Assembly (NCBI GenBank): GCA_003233055.1
Contig: QIKP01000004.1
Location: forward strand, 1-43,700
DNA length: 43,700 bases
DNA from: Planctomycetaceae bacterium
Lineage (GTDB): Bacteria; Planctomycetota; Planctomycetia; Pirellulales; Lacipirellulaceae
Direction of reading: 5' to 3'
The notes beneath the pieces were generated by a model. That model ran no database searches, was not told where the DNA came from, and saw nothing but the letters and a program-made list of their open reading frames with translations. The translations under genes and the position numbers were made by a program. Below, in pieces: positions 1 to 13,562 of this stretch (its first letter is position 1; each line of letters opens with the position of its first letter).

Positions 1-50
1 AGAAGAGTTGGAGGAGAGAGGCAACCGTTCCCCGAATCGGAGGCAGGGGA

Positions 51-80
51 AACCACGAATTCGTGCGAATCGACACGAAT
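51..80 (+). repeat. ACGAAT-type dispersed repeat (copy a)
   Basis: Starts AACCACGAAT and continues with further CGAAT units about every 10 bases. The same pattern occurs at 26731-26804 (as an inverted pair) and at 30850-30877. An inverted partner, read on the minus strand as AAGAAACCACGAAC, lies at about 207-251, so the two arms bracket copy 1 of the 91-bp repeat. Confidence 0.6.
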
Positions 81-114
81 AGCGGCAAAAGAACACCCCC
101 TCTATCTCTTTAGA

Positions 115-205
115 GCAGTGATCACTTGGATGTTCCGCTAAGGCAATCGTTGGACGCTGAAATAGCAGCGCCGTGACCGGAACATGCGTGTGCGGCTCGC
201 ACTAG
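115..205 (+). repeat. 91-bp structured dispersed repeat, copy 1
   Basis: This copy starts GCAGTGATCACT and ends GCTCGCACTAG. It matches 17098-17188 (minus strand) with only three differences and 31968-32052 over 85 bases. It contains the palindrome AGTGATCACT, an outer stem ATGTTCCG/CGGAACAT enclosing an inner hairpin CGCTG-AAATAG-CAGCG, and a 3' hairpin GTGCG-GCT-CGCAC. The minus-strand frame reads the same peptide in other copies, but that is a by-product of the repeat and not evidence of coding. Confidence 0.85.
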
Positions 206-297
206 GTTCGTGCTCTTTGGGTTCGTGGTTTCTTTCTTTCGACTCACGAACGGTGACAAGATTAACAATCCGGGGTTTTCTGCTTCGGTCGACATTT

Positions 298-356
298 TTC
301 TTGGCGTCGTTGCTTCTTGGCGTCGTTGTTTCTTGGCACCTTGGCGATCTTGGCGG
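298..356. repeat. Degenerate CTTGGCG direct repeats
   Basis: The 15-mer TTCTTGGCGTCGTTG occurs at 298-312 and again at 314-328, followed by further CTTGG units to 356. On the minus strand this reads as CGCCAAG units. It resembles the low-complexity CGCCAAG/GCAAAG intergenic repeats common in environmental bacterial genomes, and a GCAAAG-type example is at 26873-26901. Confidence 0.55.
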
Positions 357-498
357 TTCAAAAATGACTTTGCAGTTCCCCTGTAGTCCCGACGGAGGGC
401 ATGGGGGAGCGTCACGGAGGTTAGGTTGGCCACCCTGGGGGCCACCGAGCCCCACTTTCGATTCAAGGGCTCTTCCGTGGCACGGTTGTGACGCGGAG

Positions 499-522
499 CC
501 TTTGCCGGGTGTCGGCAAAAGG
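499..522 (-). terminator. Possible rpoC-distal hairpin
   Basis: The sequence folds into a stem of about nine pairs (CCTTTGCCG against CGGCAAAAGG with one bulged A) around a five-base loop, 52 bases beyond the rpoC stop. No T-run follows on the minus strand, so it is at best a weak or Rho-assisted end, or an RNA-stabilising hairpin. Confidence 0.25.
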
Positions 523-573
523 GGCAGCCTTCTGGCGACATGGCCATCCTTTTGCCCGGGCACCCTGCGGGCC

Positions 574-4965
<4,392 letters not shown>

Positions 4966-5082
4966 ACTTCACTCCTAAGAAACGGCGAGCGAATCGCACC
5001 ACCAGACGCGAGTTTCGCAAGCAATGATTGTCTTATAGACGGACGGGCATTTCATGAATTCCGGTTGGCTAACACGACGACC

Positions 5083-8000
5083 CTAGGGTTGTCGCTTTTC
5101 GAGCTGCATGTTCAGTCCCAATCCGCGGATTTCGTTGGTGAGCACGTCGAAGCTGGCAGGGGTGCCCGCTTCGAGGGTATTTTCGCCTTTGACCATCGAC
5201 TCGTAAATCTTCGTCCGGCCTTCGACGTCATCGGACTTCACCGTAAGTAGCTCTTGCAAGATGTAGGCCGCTCCATACGCTTCTAGCGCCCAAACTTCCA
5301 TTTCGCCAAACCGCTGCCCACCGAATCTCGCTTTGCCACCGAGCGGCTGCTGCGTGATGAGTGAGTAGGGGCCGGTACTTCGGGCATGGACTTTGTCGTC
5401 GACCAAGTGATGAAGCTTGAGCATGTACATGTAGCCGACAGTCGTTGGCTGCTCGAACGACTCGCCTGTCCGCCCATCCAGGAGCCGAGTTTTGCCACTG
5501 CGAGGGAGGCCCGCCTCTTCGAGGCAGTCGTTGATCTCGGCTTCTACCGCGCCATTGAAAACTGGCGTGATCGAGCGGAAGCCCAGTTTTGCGCCAGCCC
5601 ATCCGAGGTGCGTTTCAAGGATTTGACCGACGTTCATGCGGCTCGGAACACCGAGCGGATTGAGCATGATCTGGACTGGCGTGCCATCTTCCAGGAAGGG
5701 CATGTCTTCGACCGGCATGACCTTGGAGATCACCCCTTTATTTCCGTGTCGGCCTGCCATTTTGTCACCAACCGAGATCACTCGCTTCGTGGCAATGTAA
5801 ATTTTTACCATTTGCAGCACGCCACTACGAAGCTCATCGCCCCGTTTCATGCTGTTGAGTTTGCGATCGCGGGAATCGATCACTTCCTCCACGGCGACGG
5901 CATGTTGCTTGACGATTCGTTCGACGTTTTTCTTTTTCTCGGGACTTCGGATGTCGATCGAATCGACCATAAAAGTCTGTGCCTTTTCAGCGACGAAGGC
6001 GGGGTCTTGGCCATGGACCAGCGAGTTTCCATCGTCGTCAACCAGCTTGCGGCCCAAAATGGCTTCGATCTCTTCGACCATCGCGCCAAAAACCACAGCG
6101 ATCGCTTCGTTGCCTTCCTTCTCGGCGACTTTCAGGGAGGCCTCGAATTCCTTTCGTTCGTCTTCGGTCAGGCTCATCCGGCGGGAGAACTTTTGTGTAT
6201 CGATGACGATTCCTTCGACACCCGAAGGGGCTTCGAGCGAATCGTTTTTCACGTCCTCACCGGCTCGGCCAAAGATGGCATGCAGCAATTTTTCTTCCGG
6301 AGTCAGCTCGGTCTTGCTCTTGGGAGAAACCTTGCCGACCAAGATGTCGCCCGGTTCGACGTAAGTGCCGATCTGAACGACGCCTCCTTCGTCGAGATTT
6401 CGCAGCATCTTCTCGCTCACATTGGGAATATCCCGAGTGAATTCTTCGCGACCTAGCTTGGTCTCGCGAATCTCCACATCAAATTCCTCGATATGAATCG
6501 AAGTATAGACATCGCGTTGCACCAGTTCTTCGCTGATGATGATGGCATCCTCGAAGTTGTAGCCCTCGAACGACATGAATGCCACGAGAATGTTTCGCCC
6601 CAGTGCGAGATCGCCCTGGAACGTGGCGGCTCCGTCGGCCACCACATCTCCCTTCTCCACTTTGTCGCCAGGTTTCACGATCGGTTTTTGGTTCTGACAA
6701 GTTCGCTCGTTCAGCCCGACAAACTTACGCAGGTGATGCACCTCGGGGCCAATCTCGATCCGTTCGGAATCGACGTAGGTCACCGTCCCGCGATGTCCGG
6801 CACGAACCAACATGCCACTATGGCGGGCCACATCGCGTTCCAGCCCGGTCCCGACGATGGGGGGCTCCGCCAGCAATAGCGGCACGGCTTGCCGCTGCAT
6901 GTTCGAGCCCATCAACGCACGGTTGGCATCGTCATGCTCCAAGAAAGGAATCAGCCCCGCAGAGACGCCAATCATCTGGCTGGGGGCCACGTCGATGTAC
7001 TCGACTTGATCCGTGGAGATCAGCACGAAGTCCGCCTTGTACCGCGCGACGATCGTCTTGCCCTCGAGCTTGTCATTCTTGACTGCCGAGTCGGCCGACG
7101 CCACGTAGGCTTGAGCTTCTTCGTCAGCTCGCATCCAAACAACTTCGTCCGTTAGCTTCGTGTTCTTGACCACACGGTAAGGAGTGATCAAGAACCCGTA
7201 GTTATCGACCGTTGCGTACATCGCCAAGCTCGAAATCAACCCAATGTTCGTTCCTTCCGGCGTTTCAATCGGACAGATTCGCCCGTAATGGGAAATATGA
7301 ACATCGCGGACCTCAAACCCGGCCCGTTTGCGATTCAAACCGCCCGGGCCCAGGGCTGAGAGACGCCGCTCGTGCGTCAGCATGGAAAGCGGATTGGTCT
7401 GGTCGACCACCTGGGACAACTCGCCACGACCGAAAAAGTATTCGATGGCTGCGGAGATACTCTTCGGGTTGATTAAGCTCCGGGGAGTCATGTCCTCCTG
7501 ATCTTTGAGGCTCATTCGTTCCTGTACGGTACGACGAAGCTTGAGGAAACCCTTACGCAATTCGTCCGCAGCGAGCTCATCGATCGTCCGAAGTCGACGA
7601 TTCCCAAGATGATCGATGTCGTCGATCTGGAAGTCAGAGTCCGATGCCGAGAGGCCAAGGATGTAGGCAACCGAGTTGATCAAATCCTCGGGCCGGAGAA
7701 TCATCTCGCTTTCAGGAACATTGAGGTCCAGCTTGCGATTGATGCGGAATCGCCCCACGTGGCCAAGGCGGTATCGGTTGGTGTCAAAGAACTTTTCTTT
7801 AAATAACGTGCGAGCCTTTTCAAGTTGCGGTGGATTGCCCGGGCGTAGCCGCTGGTAGATGCGAAGGAGCGCCTCCTCGTGGCTGGAGGTGACATCGTCC
7901 GCCAGTGCGTTAAGCAAATGGGCTGTCGCGGGAGCCTCCATCACCTGGACGCTACTGACGTCCGAGGTGCAGATCATTTCCGCCGTGTTCTTGGTGATTT

Positions 8001-8805
8001 TGTGACCACACTCCACAATGATCTCACCGGCACGATCACTGCCGACGGGGTAGACGATATCCTCCACGGCGATCTTGCCCTCGATCTTCGTCACGCTACG
8101 CCCGTCGACGATCTTCTGCTTCTTCGTGTCGGAAAACGCCTTGAGAATCGCTGAATCGTGCGAAAACTTGGGGTCCATCGCTCGGAGCAACGTCGTCACG
8201 GAAAACTTACCGCTCTGATCAATGCGAACCGTAATGCTGTCTTTCTTGGTGGTATTGATCTCGATCCAGCTACCCCGTTCGGGGATCACGCGGCAGCTAA
8301 AGACCTTGCGCCCACCCGTCTCGATGTCGCTCACAAAGTCGATACCGGGACTCCGATGAAGCTGGCTGACGACGACGCGTTCAGCGCCGTTAATGATGAA
8401 CTCGCCGCCGCCCATCATCACCGGCAGGTCACCGAGGTAGACCTCTTCCTCGACCGGCTCGTCCCCTTTGTTGAGCCGCATCCAGACACGGAGGGGCCGT
8501 CCGTAAGTCAGACGCAACTGCCGGCACTCGTCGGAATCGTATCGAGGTTTTCCCAATTCGTAGTACAGGTATTCGAGGTTGATCGACTTGTCGTAACTCT
8601 CGATAGGGAAAATTTCTTGAAGAACCGACTCAAGGCCCTCGTCTTTCCGCTTCTGTGTGGGGATACCACTCCCGTTGTATTGCAGAAACTTGGCATAGCT
8701 ATCGGTCTGAATAGCCGTTAGATCAGGAAGTTCCAGCGGTTCGCGTCCACCACCAAAGCGGCGAATTTCGGGCGTATTGAGACGACGTTGAGAGGTCACG
8801 GCCAT
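5083..8805 (-). CDS. rpoB: DNA-directed RNA polymerase subunit beta
   Basis: Beta subunit of RNA polymerase, 1240 residues. The rifampicin-binding region is recognisable ([20 protein letters not shown], then [17 protein letters not shown]), as are the catalytic and beta'-contacting stretches ([35 protein letters not shown]). The protein starts [10 protein letters not shown] and ends [10 protein letters not shown]. The [17 protein letters not shown] segment matches the rifampicin-sensitive consensus, but sensitivity cannot be judged from this alone. It lies 424 bases after rplL and 117 before rpoC, the standard bacterial order. Confidence 0.98.
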   Translation of the reverse strand: MAVTSQRRLNTPEIRRFGGGREPLELPDLTAIQTDSYAKFLQYNGSGIPTQKRKDEGLESVLQEIFPIESYDKSINLEYLYYELGKPRYDSDECRQLRLTYGRPLRVWMRLNKGDEPVEEEVYLGDLPVMMGGGEFIINGAERVVVSQLHRSPGIDFVSDIETGGRKVFSCRVIPERGSWIEINTTKKDSITVRIDQSGKFSVTTLLRAMDPKFSHDSAILKAFSDTKKQKIVDGRSVTKIEGKIAVEDIVYPVGSDRAGEIIVECGHKITKNTAEMICTSDVSSVQVMEAPATAHLLNALADDVTSSHEEALLRIYQRLRPGNPPQLEKARTLFKEKFFDTNRYRLGHVGRFRINRKLDLNVPESEMILRPEDLINSVAYILGLSASDSDFQIDDIDHLGNRRLRTIDELAADELRKGFLKLRRTVQERMSLKDQEDMTPRSLINPKSISAAIEYFFGRGELSQVVDQTNPLSMLTHERRLSALGPGGLNRKRAGFEVRDVHISHYGRICPIETPEGTNIGLISSLAMYATVDNYGFLITPYRVVKNTKLTDEVVWMRADEEAQAYVASADSAVKNDKLEGKTIVARYKADFVLISTDQVEYIDVAPSQMIGVSAGLIPFLEHDDANRALMGSNMQRQAVPLLLAEPPIVGTGLERDVARHSGMLVRAGHRGTVTYVDSERIEIGPEVHHLRKFVGLNERTCQNQKPIVKPGDKVEKGDVVADGAATFQGDLALGRNILVAFMSFEGYNFEDAIIISEELVQRDVYTSIHIEEFDVEIRETKLGREEFTRDIPNVSEKMLRNLDEGGVVQIGTYVEPGDILVGKVSPKSKTELTPEEKLLHAIFGRAGEDVKNDSLEAPSGVEGIVIDTQKFSRRMSLTEDERKEFEASLKVAEKEGNEAIAVVFGAMVEEIEAILGRKLVDDDGNSLVHGQDPAFVAEKAQTFMVDSIDIRSPEKKKNVERIVKQHAVAVEEVIDSRDRKLNSMKRGDELRSGVLQMVKIYIATKRVISVGDKMAGRHGNKGVISKVMPVEDMPFLEDGTPVQIMLNPLGVPSRMNVGQILETHLGWAGAKLGFRSITPVFNGAVEAEINDCLEEAGLPRSGKTRLLDGRTGESFEQPTTVGYMYMLKLHHLVDDKVHARSTGPYSLITQQPLGGKARFGGQRFGEMEVWALEAYGAAYILQELLTVKSDDVEGRTKIYESMVKGENTLEAGTPASFDVLTNEIRGLGLNMQLEKRQP

Positions 8806-9229
8806 GGTGGGCTACTCCGTACTTAGGGCGGAAGATACCGCAGTGGCGAGGGAAATTACCGAAGCGTGCGCTGAAGGAGCGGAAGAGCGCAATGCGGACC
8901 AAGCCGAGGCCGCTTGAAGCGCGCAGCAGACTCTGGGTAACTTCAACGCTTGAGCGATGAGAGGGGAAGACAGGGTCGGGAAGCTCATGCAATCAGCCGG
9001 GAGGGAGGGCAAGCAAACGCGAACCACCTTTTTTTCGTTGCAACACCTATGCAGTTGTAACAAATGGTGGCCACTTAGGGCACTCGAATCGCGCAACAAA
9101 GGGGGAAAGCACCAAAAGGCCACACCCACCAACCCTCGAAACACCCCCCGGAAGGGTGGTGTCCTGAGGGGCTCTTGCGCCATACGAACAGATTCTCCTG
9201 AGGCAGTTTGCTCCAAAATGGGGGCAAAA
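8806..9229. other. rplL-rpoB spacer
   Basis: A 424-base non-coding spacer. In E. coli the equivalent spacer carries an attenuator and an RNase III site. Here the only clear structure is the hairpin at 9141-9162. The minus-strand frame crossing the spacer encodes a Ser/Ala/Leu-rich product with no family features and was not accepted. Confidence 0.6.
9141..9162 (-). terminator. Possible attenuator hairpin between rplL and rpoB
   Basis: On the minus strand ACACCACCC-TTCC-GGGGGGTGT forms a nine-position stem with one A/G mismatch, followed by TTTCG. It begins 67 bases after the rplL stop. Position and shape suit a partial terminator that lowers rpoBC expression relative to the ribosomal genes, but the U-tract is short. 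Confidence 0.35.
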
Positions 9230-9637
9230 CTACTTGATCGAGACTGTTGCGCCTACGCCTTCCAACTCCGTCTTGAGCTTCTCGGCATCGTCTTTCGAGA
9301 GGCCTTCCTTAATCTTGCCAGGAGCCCCTTCAACGGCTTCCTTGGCTTCCTTAAGGCCCAGGCCTGTCGCGGCACGGACGACCTTGATCACACCGATCTT
9401 CTTCTCGCCGAAGCTTTCGAGGACCACATCGAATTCGGTCTGCTCCTCTGCAGCGGCACCGCCATCGCCGGCACCTGGGGCCATCATCATGGCTCCGCCA
9501 CCCGAAGCAGGTTCGATGCCATGCTCGTCTTTGAGGTAGTCGCTCAATTCTTTGGCCTCTTTCAAGGTGAGACCGACAATTTTTTCACCCAGGTCCTTAG
9601 TGGACGTGGAGTATTCGGCTACGGCTGCATCGCTCAT
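9230..9637 (-). CDS. rplL: Large ribosomal subunit protein bL12 (L7/L12)
   Basis: Stalk protein of the large subunit that recruits translation GTPases, 135 residues. It has an N-terminal dimerisation helix (residues about 10-40), a hinge with Gly/Ala/Met-rich sequence (residues about 42-62), and the conserved C-terminal domain with the signature [13 protein letters not shown] and a lysine-rich GTPase-contacting surface. It ends VGATVSIK, typical of the family. The gene follows rplJ by 139 bases. Confidence 0.97.
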   Translation of the reverse strand: MSDAAVAEYSTSTKDLGEKIVGLTLKEAKELSDYLKDEHGIEPASGGGAMMMAPGAGDGGAAAEEQTEFDVVLESFGEKKIGVIKVVRAATGLGLKEAKEAVEGAPGKIKEGLSKDDAEKLKTELEGVGATVSIK

Positions 9638-9776
9638 CGTAATTCTTCCCTTTCAAACGGAACTGGCCTGGGAAGGCCCGTCTAATATAGTGCAACAATG
9701 CACGGGGTATGGAGTCGCCAGGTCGGGCAAACGCTACTAAGGCTGCGCCTCAACCACGACGAAAGTATTGCATGCG

Positions 9777-10301
9777 TTACTCTTCTTCACCTTCTGACTT
9801 CTGCTTGATCTGGCTCGCCAAATTGGCACCGCCGGCAATCAGTTGGCCGGAGAGCGTTGCCGCTGGCGACAACGCTTGACCCATCAAGATACTGAGCTGT
9901 TCGGTTCGAGTCGGCCACTTACTGATGGCTTGGACTTCTTCCGGCGAGAGCGTCTCTCCGTCCATCACGCCACCCTTGGCGGCCACCTGTTCGAAGTCGT
10001 CGCTATTAATGATTTTGGCGACCTCCTTCGCAAGAGAGACGATATCTTCGCCCCCCCATGCAACGGCGATCGATCCGGCGGCTCCTTCGAAGGCGGTGCC
10101 GAGCACGGTCCCTTCCGTCGCACGTCGGGCCAGGCTGTTTTTAACCAAAAGCAGCTGAATGCCGTTTTCCCGAAACTGCTTTCGCATGGCGACATTTTCG
10201 TTCGCTTCGAGCCCGGCAATGTCCACCAACAAAATTTCACTGACACCTTCCCAACGGCCCTTGAGGTCGTCGGTGATCATGTTTTTAACAAGCTTGCTCA
10301 T
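9777..10301 (-). CDS. rplJ: Large ribosomal subunit protein uL10
   Basis: Stalk base protein that binds 23S rRNA and carries L7/L12 dimers, 174 residues. The N-terminal RNA-binding domain is recognisable (VDIAGLEANENVAMRKQFRE, then LLVKNSLARRA). The C-terminal helix that binds L12 covers about residues 135-165 (LMGQALSPAATLSGQLIAGG). It ends in an acidic tail. The leader upstream (10302-10391) contains a strong hairpin that could be the autoregulatory L10 leader known in other bacteria. Confidence 0.97.
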   Translation of the reverse strand: MSKLVKNMITDDLKGRWEGVSEILLVDIAGLEANENVAMRKQFRENGIQLLLVKNSLARRATEGTVLGTAFEGAAGSIAVAWGGEDIVSLAKEVAKIINSDDFEQVAAKGGVMDGETLSPEEVQAISKWPTRTEQLSILMGQALSPAATLSGQLIAGGANLASQIKQKSEGEEE

Positions 10302-10340
10302 GACAGTGGGATTCAGGTATTAAGGTTAAAACGGCGTGAA

Positions 10341-10365
10341 CCTCTGGAGGGCTACCCCCCAGGGG
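10341..10365 (-). promoter_or_regulatory. Hairpin in rplJ leader, candidate L10 leader element
   Basis: On the minus strand CCCCTGGGGGG-TAG-CCCTCCAGAGG forms an 11-position stem with one mismatch and one G-U pair. It lies in the 90-base rplA-rplJ spacer, 40 bases before the rplJ start. In many bacteria the L10-L12 complex binds a structured leader here to repress rplJL. The match is by position and structure only; the kink-turn of the L10 leader motif was not demonstrated. Confidence 0.4.
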
Positions 10366-10391
10366 CTCCATCGCGGAGGAACAATCCAAAT

Positions 10392-11069
10392 TCAAATCGC
10401 GACTCGAACACTCGGGCTCATGGCCCCACTCAGGTGAACCGCCTTGACATAAACACCCTTCACCGTGGCGGGCTTCATGCTGAGGATTCGCTCGATGAAG
10501 GCCTGGATGTTTTCAACCAGCAGGGGAGAGTCAAAGCTGAGCTTGCCAACGATCGCCTGGACATTGCCCCCTTTGTCGTTGCGAAACTCCACTTTACCCG
10601 CTTTGTATTCGGCGACCGTCTTCCCGATTTCGGGTGTCACGGTTCCGGCGCGAGGGGAGGGCATGAGCCCGCGAGGGCCGAGAACGCGGCCAAGCGGGCC
10701 GACGATTCGCATCATGTCAGGGGCGGCAATGCAGACATCGAAGTCGGTCCAGCCTCCCAGTATCTTCTTCGCCAGCTCGTCTTCGCCTACCTCGTCGGCA
10801 CCCGCCTCTTTGGCGGAGTCGGCGGCGGGCCCTTTGGCGAATACCACGACCCGTTGCTCTTTGCCAATGCCGTTCGGCAGAACAATCGACCCACGGACAA
10901 TCTGGTCTGCCTGAGTATGATCGACACCGAGCCGAATGGCGATTTCGACCGACTGGTCGAATTTCGTGGCACCAAATCCCTTGAGGGATTCGACCGCCTC
11001 GGCAAGTGGTAGCGCAGTTGCAGGCTGTTGCTTAATAGCCGCCTTGAGCCGTTTAGAAACCTTAGCCAT
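10392..11069 (-). CDS. rplA: Large ribosomal subunit protein uL1
   Basis: Ribosomal protein of the L1 stalk, 225 residues, close to the usual 225-235. Recognisable stretches are [17 protein letters not shown] near the N-terminus, the lid domain with [22 protein letters not shown] in two parts around residues 120-145, and the C-terminal [16 protein letters not shown]1 usually also acts as a translational repressor of its own rplK-rplA mRNA. It is separated from rplK by 209 bases that are partly filled with a 23-bp tandem repeat. Confidence 0.97.
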   Translation of the reverse strand: MAKVSKRLKAAIKQQPATALPLAEAVESLKGFGATKFDQSVEIAIRLGVDHTQADQIVRGSIVLPNGIGKEQRVVVFAKGPAADSAKEAGADEVGEDELAKKILGGWTDFDVCIAAPDMMRIVGPLGRVLGPRGLMPSPRAGTVTPEIGKTVAEYKAGKVEFRNDKGGNVQAIVGKLSFDSPLLVENIQAFIERILSMKPATVKGVYVKAVHLSGAMSPSVRVAI

Positions 11070-11196
11070 CGTGCTCCCCCCTTTCTGGAAGAAGTGTGGT
11101 TCAAACCGGCGTCCCTGGAGGTCTGCCGTCCCACGTTTTTGTCAGTTATCCGTTATCCGCTGCGGGCAGGCTGCCCACTCCGGAGCCTTCTGTTTT

Positions 11197-11297
11197 CTAC
11201 AACCAGAGCCCTCAGCTTTGTACAACCAGAGCCCTCAGCCTTTTACAACCGGAGCCCTCAGCCCTCTACGAACAGTCCTCAGCCTTCTACGAGCAGC
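11197..11297. repeat. 23-bp degenerate tandem repeat at the rplK 3' end
   Basis: Units beginning CTACAACCAGAGCCCTCAGC repeat at 11197, 11220 and 11243, then shortened units begin at 11266 and 11287. The rplK stop codon (11279-11281) lies inside the fourth unit and the fifth unit encodes the last residues of L11. The array fills about 80 bases of the rplK-rplA spacer. Units resemble the CTACGAGAGCAG array at 29505-29596 in front of rplM. Confidence 0.75.
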
Positions 11298-11704
11298 CCC
11301 ATGCTCCGGGCGGTGCCGGCGATCATCCGAGTCGCATGCTCCATATCACGGGCGTTGAGGTCAGCCATTTTGAGGGTTGCGATTTCTTCAAGTTGTGCAT
11401 TCGTCACCGAGCCCACCTTCGTCTTGTTCGGTACTCCGGAACCTTTCGCGATTCCGGCCACCTTTTTTAACAGCACGGCGGCTGGTGGGCTTTTCGTAAT
11501 AAAGTCGAAAGAGCGGTCGCTGTAAACGCTCACAACGACGGGGATCATCATCCCCCCCGCCTCTTTCGTCGACTCATTAAACGCCTGAACGAACTGGCCC
11601 AAGTTGATGCCAAATTTACCGAGCGCCGTACCAACCGGCGGAGCAGGGGTTGCCTGTCCACCAGGAATCTGAAACGCCGCTTTGCCAACAAGTTGTTTCG
11701 CCAT
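11279..11704 (-). CDS. rplK: Large ribosomal subunit protein uL11
   Basis: GTPase-centre protein that binds 23S rRNA helices 43/44, 141 residues, the standard length. It shows the N-terminal [20 protein letters not shown] signature with the conserved prolines, [21 protein letters not shown], and the C-terminal [20 protein letters not shown]. The final residues LLVEG are encoded by a unit of the adjacent tandem repeat but still resemble normal L11 ends. It follows nusG by 242 bases. Confidence 0.97.
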   Translation of the reverse strand: MAKQLVGKAAFQIPGGQATPAPPVGTALGKFGINLGQFVQAFNESTKEAGGMMIPVVVSVYSDRSFDFITKSPPAAVLLKKVAGIAKGSGVPNKTKVGSVTNAQLEEIATLKMADLNARDMEHATRMIAGTARSMGLLVEG

Positions 11705-11848
11705 AACCGTCGAAGGGGCTAAGAGGATGGAAATGTCTCGATTACTTCCGAGCCCTGTTTTCTACCCGCTTTCTGCCATAGGCGATAGGAGGGGTAGCCC
11801 GGTTTTTGGAGAAACCTTCTCCGCAGGCGGCACCAGGATTGCGACCGT

Positions 11849-11893
11849 CAGCCAGTTCAATAATCAGCCAGCTCGATAACCAGTTCGATAAAA
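11849..11893. repeat. 16-bp tandem repeat in the nusG-rplK spacer
   Basis: Three units are visible: CAGCCAGTTCAATAAT at 11849, CAGCCAGCTCGATAAC at 11865 and a shortened CAGTTCGATAAAA at 11881. The units differ at a few positions. No function can be assigned. Confidence 0.6.
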
Positions 11894-11946
11894 CGTCGGC
11901 CCAACTCCAGGATGGCCGGCCCCGTAGTGGATTTCTCCCAGGGCTC

Positions 11947-12846
11947 CTAGACGCCTTCGATTTGCCAGTATTCCAGCTCCACCGGTGTCGGGCGTCCGAA
12001 AATGCTCAACATGACCGTCACTCGGCCATGCGTTTCGTCGATCTCGCTTACCTCGCCTTCGAAGTTTTCGAAGTTGCCATCGGTTACTTTCACCTTGTCG
12101 CCAGAAGTAAACTTGATGTCGAGCTTCGGGGCCTCGTCGGCCTCCTCTTCCTCCTGGTGCAAGATCATGGCTACTTCGGCTGGCTCCATCGGCGTCGGCA
12201 CCCCTGCAGAGCCCGTGAAATCGCCAATCCCCGAAGTTTCGCGGATTGCAAACCACGTATCGTCGTTCACGTGCATTTGGACCGCGATGTAGCCAGGCCA
12301 AAGCTTCCTCTGGACGACCTTCTTTTTGCCCCCTTTGAACTCGGTGACTTTTTCGGTCGGCACGAGAACTTCGCCAAAGTAGTCCTCTAGCCCCTCGATG
12401 GCAATTTTCCGCCGGAGGGCATCGGAGATGGATCGCTCGCGGTTGCTCTGGACTTTGAGAATGTACCAGTTGAGCGTAATGACTTCCTCGTCTGGCTCAT
12501 CGATTTCGATTGGGCCAGTGGGTGACGACACGGCGGCGGGCTTTTTACTCTCGCTCGGCTCGTCGCCTTCTTCGCCATCGCCCAAGTTGTCGTCGCCTCC
12601 AGCCTCGTCGGTCCCCCCGGCCTCGTCGGTCACGGTATCGTCCGAAGCGGGTGCCTCCACCTGGTCTTCGCTGGAGGAGGCCTCGCTAGAATGCAGGTCG
12701 CTGGCCGGCGGGGCCTCCGGAGGGTCTGCCGTGGCGGCCGATTCTACGTCGGGGGAGCCTTCGGATTCGGGGCGCGAAGTTTCACTTGCCTCGGCTACCG
12801 GAGTAACGGAAGCGGAGGGGGCCAAGTTGTCGGCGTCGTCGGTCAC
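11947..12846 (-). CDS. nusG: Transcription elongation/antitermination factor NusG
   Basis: NusG, which contacts RNA polymerase and couples it to Rho or the ribosome. At 299 residues it is far longer than the usual 175-200. The first 120 or so residues are an acidic Ser/Glu/Asp/Ala/Pro-rich segment, probably disordered. The NGN domain starts about residue 123 (LNWYILKVQSNRE), followed by LWPGYIAVQM and the KOW domain (FTSGDKVKVTDGNFENFEGEV). The GTG start at 12846 is preceded by AGAGGAA at good spacing, which supports including the extension. A short acidic insert (HQEEEEADEAPKLD) lies between the two domains. secE is 54 bases upstream. Confidence 0.95.
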   Translation of the reverse strand: MTDDADNLAPSASVTPVAEASETSRPESEGSPDVESAATADPPEAPPASDLHSSEASSSEDQVEAPASDDTVTDEAGGTDEAGGDDNLGDGEEGDEPSESKKPAAVSSPTGPIEIDEPDEEVITLNWYILKVQSNRERSISDALRRKIAIEGLEDYFGEVLVPTEKVTEFKGGKKKVVQRKLWPGYIAVQMHVNDDTWFAIRETSGIGDFTGSAGVPTPMEPAEVAMILHQEEEEADEAPKLDIKFTSGDKVKVTDGNFENFEGEVSEIDETHGRVTVMLSIFGRPTPVELEYWQIEGV

Positions 12847-12900
12847 CGTCGATTCCTCTTTTTTGTCGGCACAAGGCCAGAGATAGGAGTGCCAAATGCT

Positions 12901-13332
12901 TTATTCGGCACCAGCAAATTTTGCGTAAATCCAGGTTACTGTCCTTGGGATCGACTGCAGAAACAGGTCGAATCCGAAAAGCAGGCCGGCCATAACGAAG
13001 ATGACTAAAATCACGACGATCGAGGCATTGATCAACTCTCGCCGCTTGGGCCAAGCCACTTTCTTCATCTCGGCTTCGACCGAAATGAGGAAATCTGCAA
13101 ATACCGGAAATTGCACGAGCCGAAAACAGGCCCAGCACCCGGCCGCAAGCAAGGCAAGTGGCGAAAAATATCGGACCGCCTGCGAGCTGGCGTCCGACAC
13201 CTCACTGCTGTAAGCCCAGCAGGCCATGGCCACAATGATGGCGCATGCCGCAAACGTCACCTGTCGGACGACCCGTCCTTGGGTTCGCTTGTAGAGGCCG
13301 AATTTGAATAGCTCCTTAAGGAACGCTCCCAC
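12901..13332 (-). CDS. secE: Preprotein translocase subunit SecE
   Basis: Membrane subunit that clamps the SecYEG channel, 143 residues. The conserved core is the amphipathic helix with EMKKVAWPKRRELINAS (residues about 88-104) followed by the essential membrane helix (VVILVIFVMAGLLFGFDLFL). Two additional hydrophobic segments precede it (about residues 26-42 and 56-71), so three membrane spans are predicted rather than the single span of many SecE proteins; E. coli SecE also has three. It lies between tRNA-Trp and nusG, as in most bacteria. Confidence 0.93.
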   Translation of the reverse strand: MGAFLKELFKFGLYKRTQGRVVRQVTFAACAIIVAMACWAYSSEVSDASSQAVRYFSPLALLAAGCWACFRLVQFPVFADFLISVEAEMKKVAWPKRRELINASIVVILVIFVMAGLLFGFDLFLQSIPRTVTWIYAKFAGAE

Positions 13333-13410
13333 CGAGGACTCCTACTTTTCCGCAATTTGCAAAAAGAGCGCGCCCGCCTGTCAGCCAAGCACGCGATCAC
13401 CTTGTAATGG

Positions 13411-13483
13411 CAGGGGCGGTGGGACTCGAACTCACAACCCCCGGTTTTGGAGACCGGTGCTCTGCCAATTGAGCTACGCCCCT
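13411..13483 (-). tRNA. trnW: tRNA-Trp (CCA)
   Basis: 73 bases. The acceptor AGGGGCG pairs with CGCCCCT and the discriminator base is G. The anticodon stem ACCGG-loop-CCGGT holds CTCCAAA, giving anticodon CCA. The T-arm is GTGAGTTCGAGTCCCAC. It is located between tuf and secE, the common bacterial position. CCA is not encoded. Confidence 0.95.
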
Positions 13484-13562
13484 ACTGGAAGAGGGAAGTG
13501 CGAAGCTGGAAGGGGGACGCACCATAGCACCCCGACTTCTAGCTGCCGACCTCCCACTTCAT

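Larger units (their letters stand above)
1..573. other. Intergenic region downstream of rpoC
   Basis: No convincing gene is present; open frames here are low-complexity or run through a repeat. The stretch holds an ACGAAT-type repeat at 51-80, copy 1 of the 91-bp repeat at 115-205, an inverted partner of the ACGAAT repeat at about 207-251, a degenerate CTTGGCG repeat at 298-356, and a hairpin at 499-522 that may lie at the end of the rpoC transcript. The upstream neighbour before position 1 is outside the window. Confidence 0.7.

Noticed and set aside
138-547. Minus-strand frames ending in a peptide shared with frames at 16897-17181 and 31975-32463
   Set aside because: The shared peptide is simply the translation of the 91-bp repeat; flanking sequence is unrelated and no coding signature is present.
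8812-9216. 134-codon minus-strand frame in the rplL-rpoB spacer
   Set aside because: Low-complexity Ser/Ala/Leu composition, no family features, and it overlaps the attenuator-like hairpin.
11197-11297. CRISPR-like array near rplK
   Set aside because: Units are directly adjacent without spacers and are only 21-23 bp; no cas genes are present.
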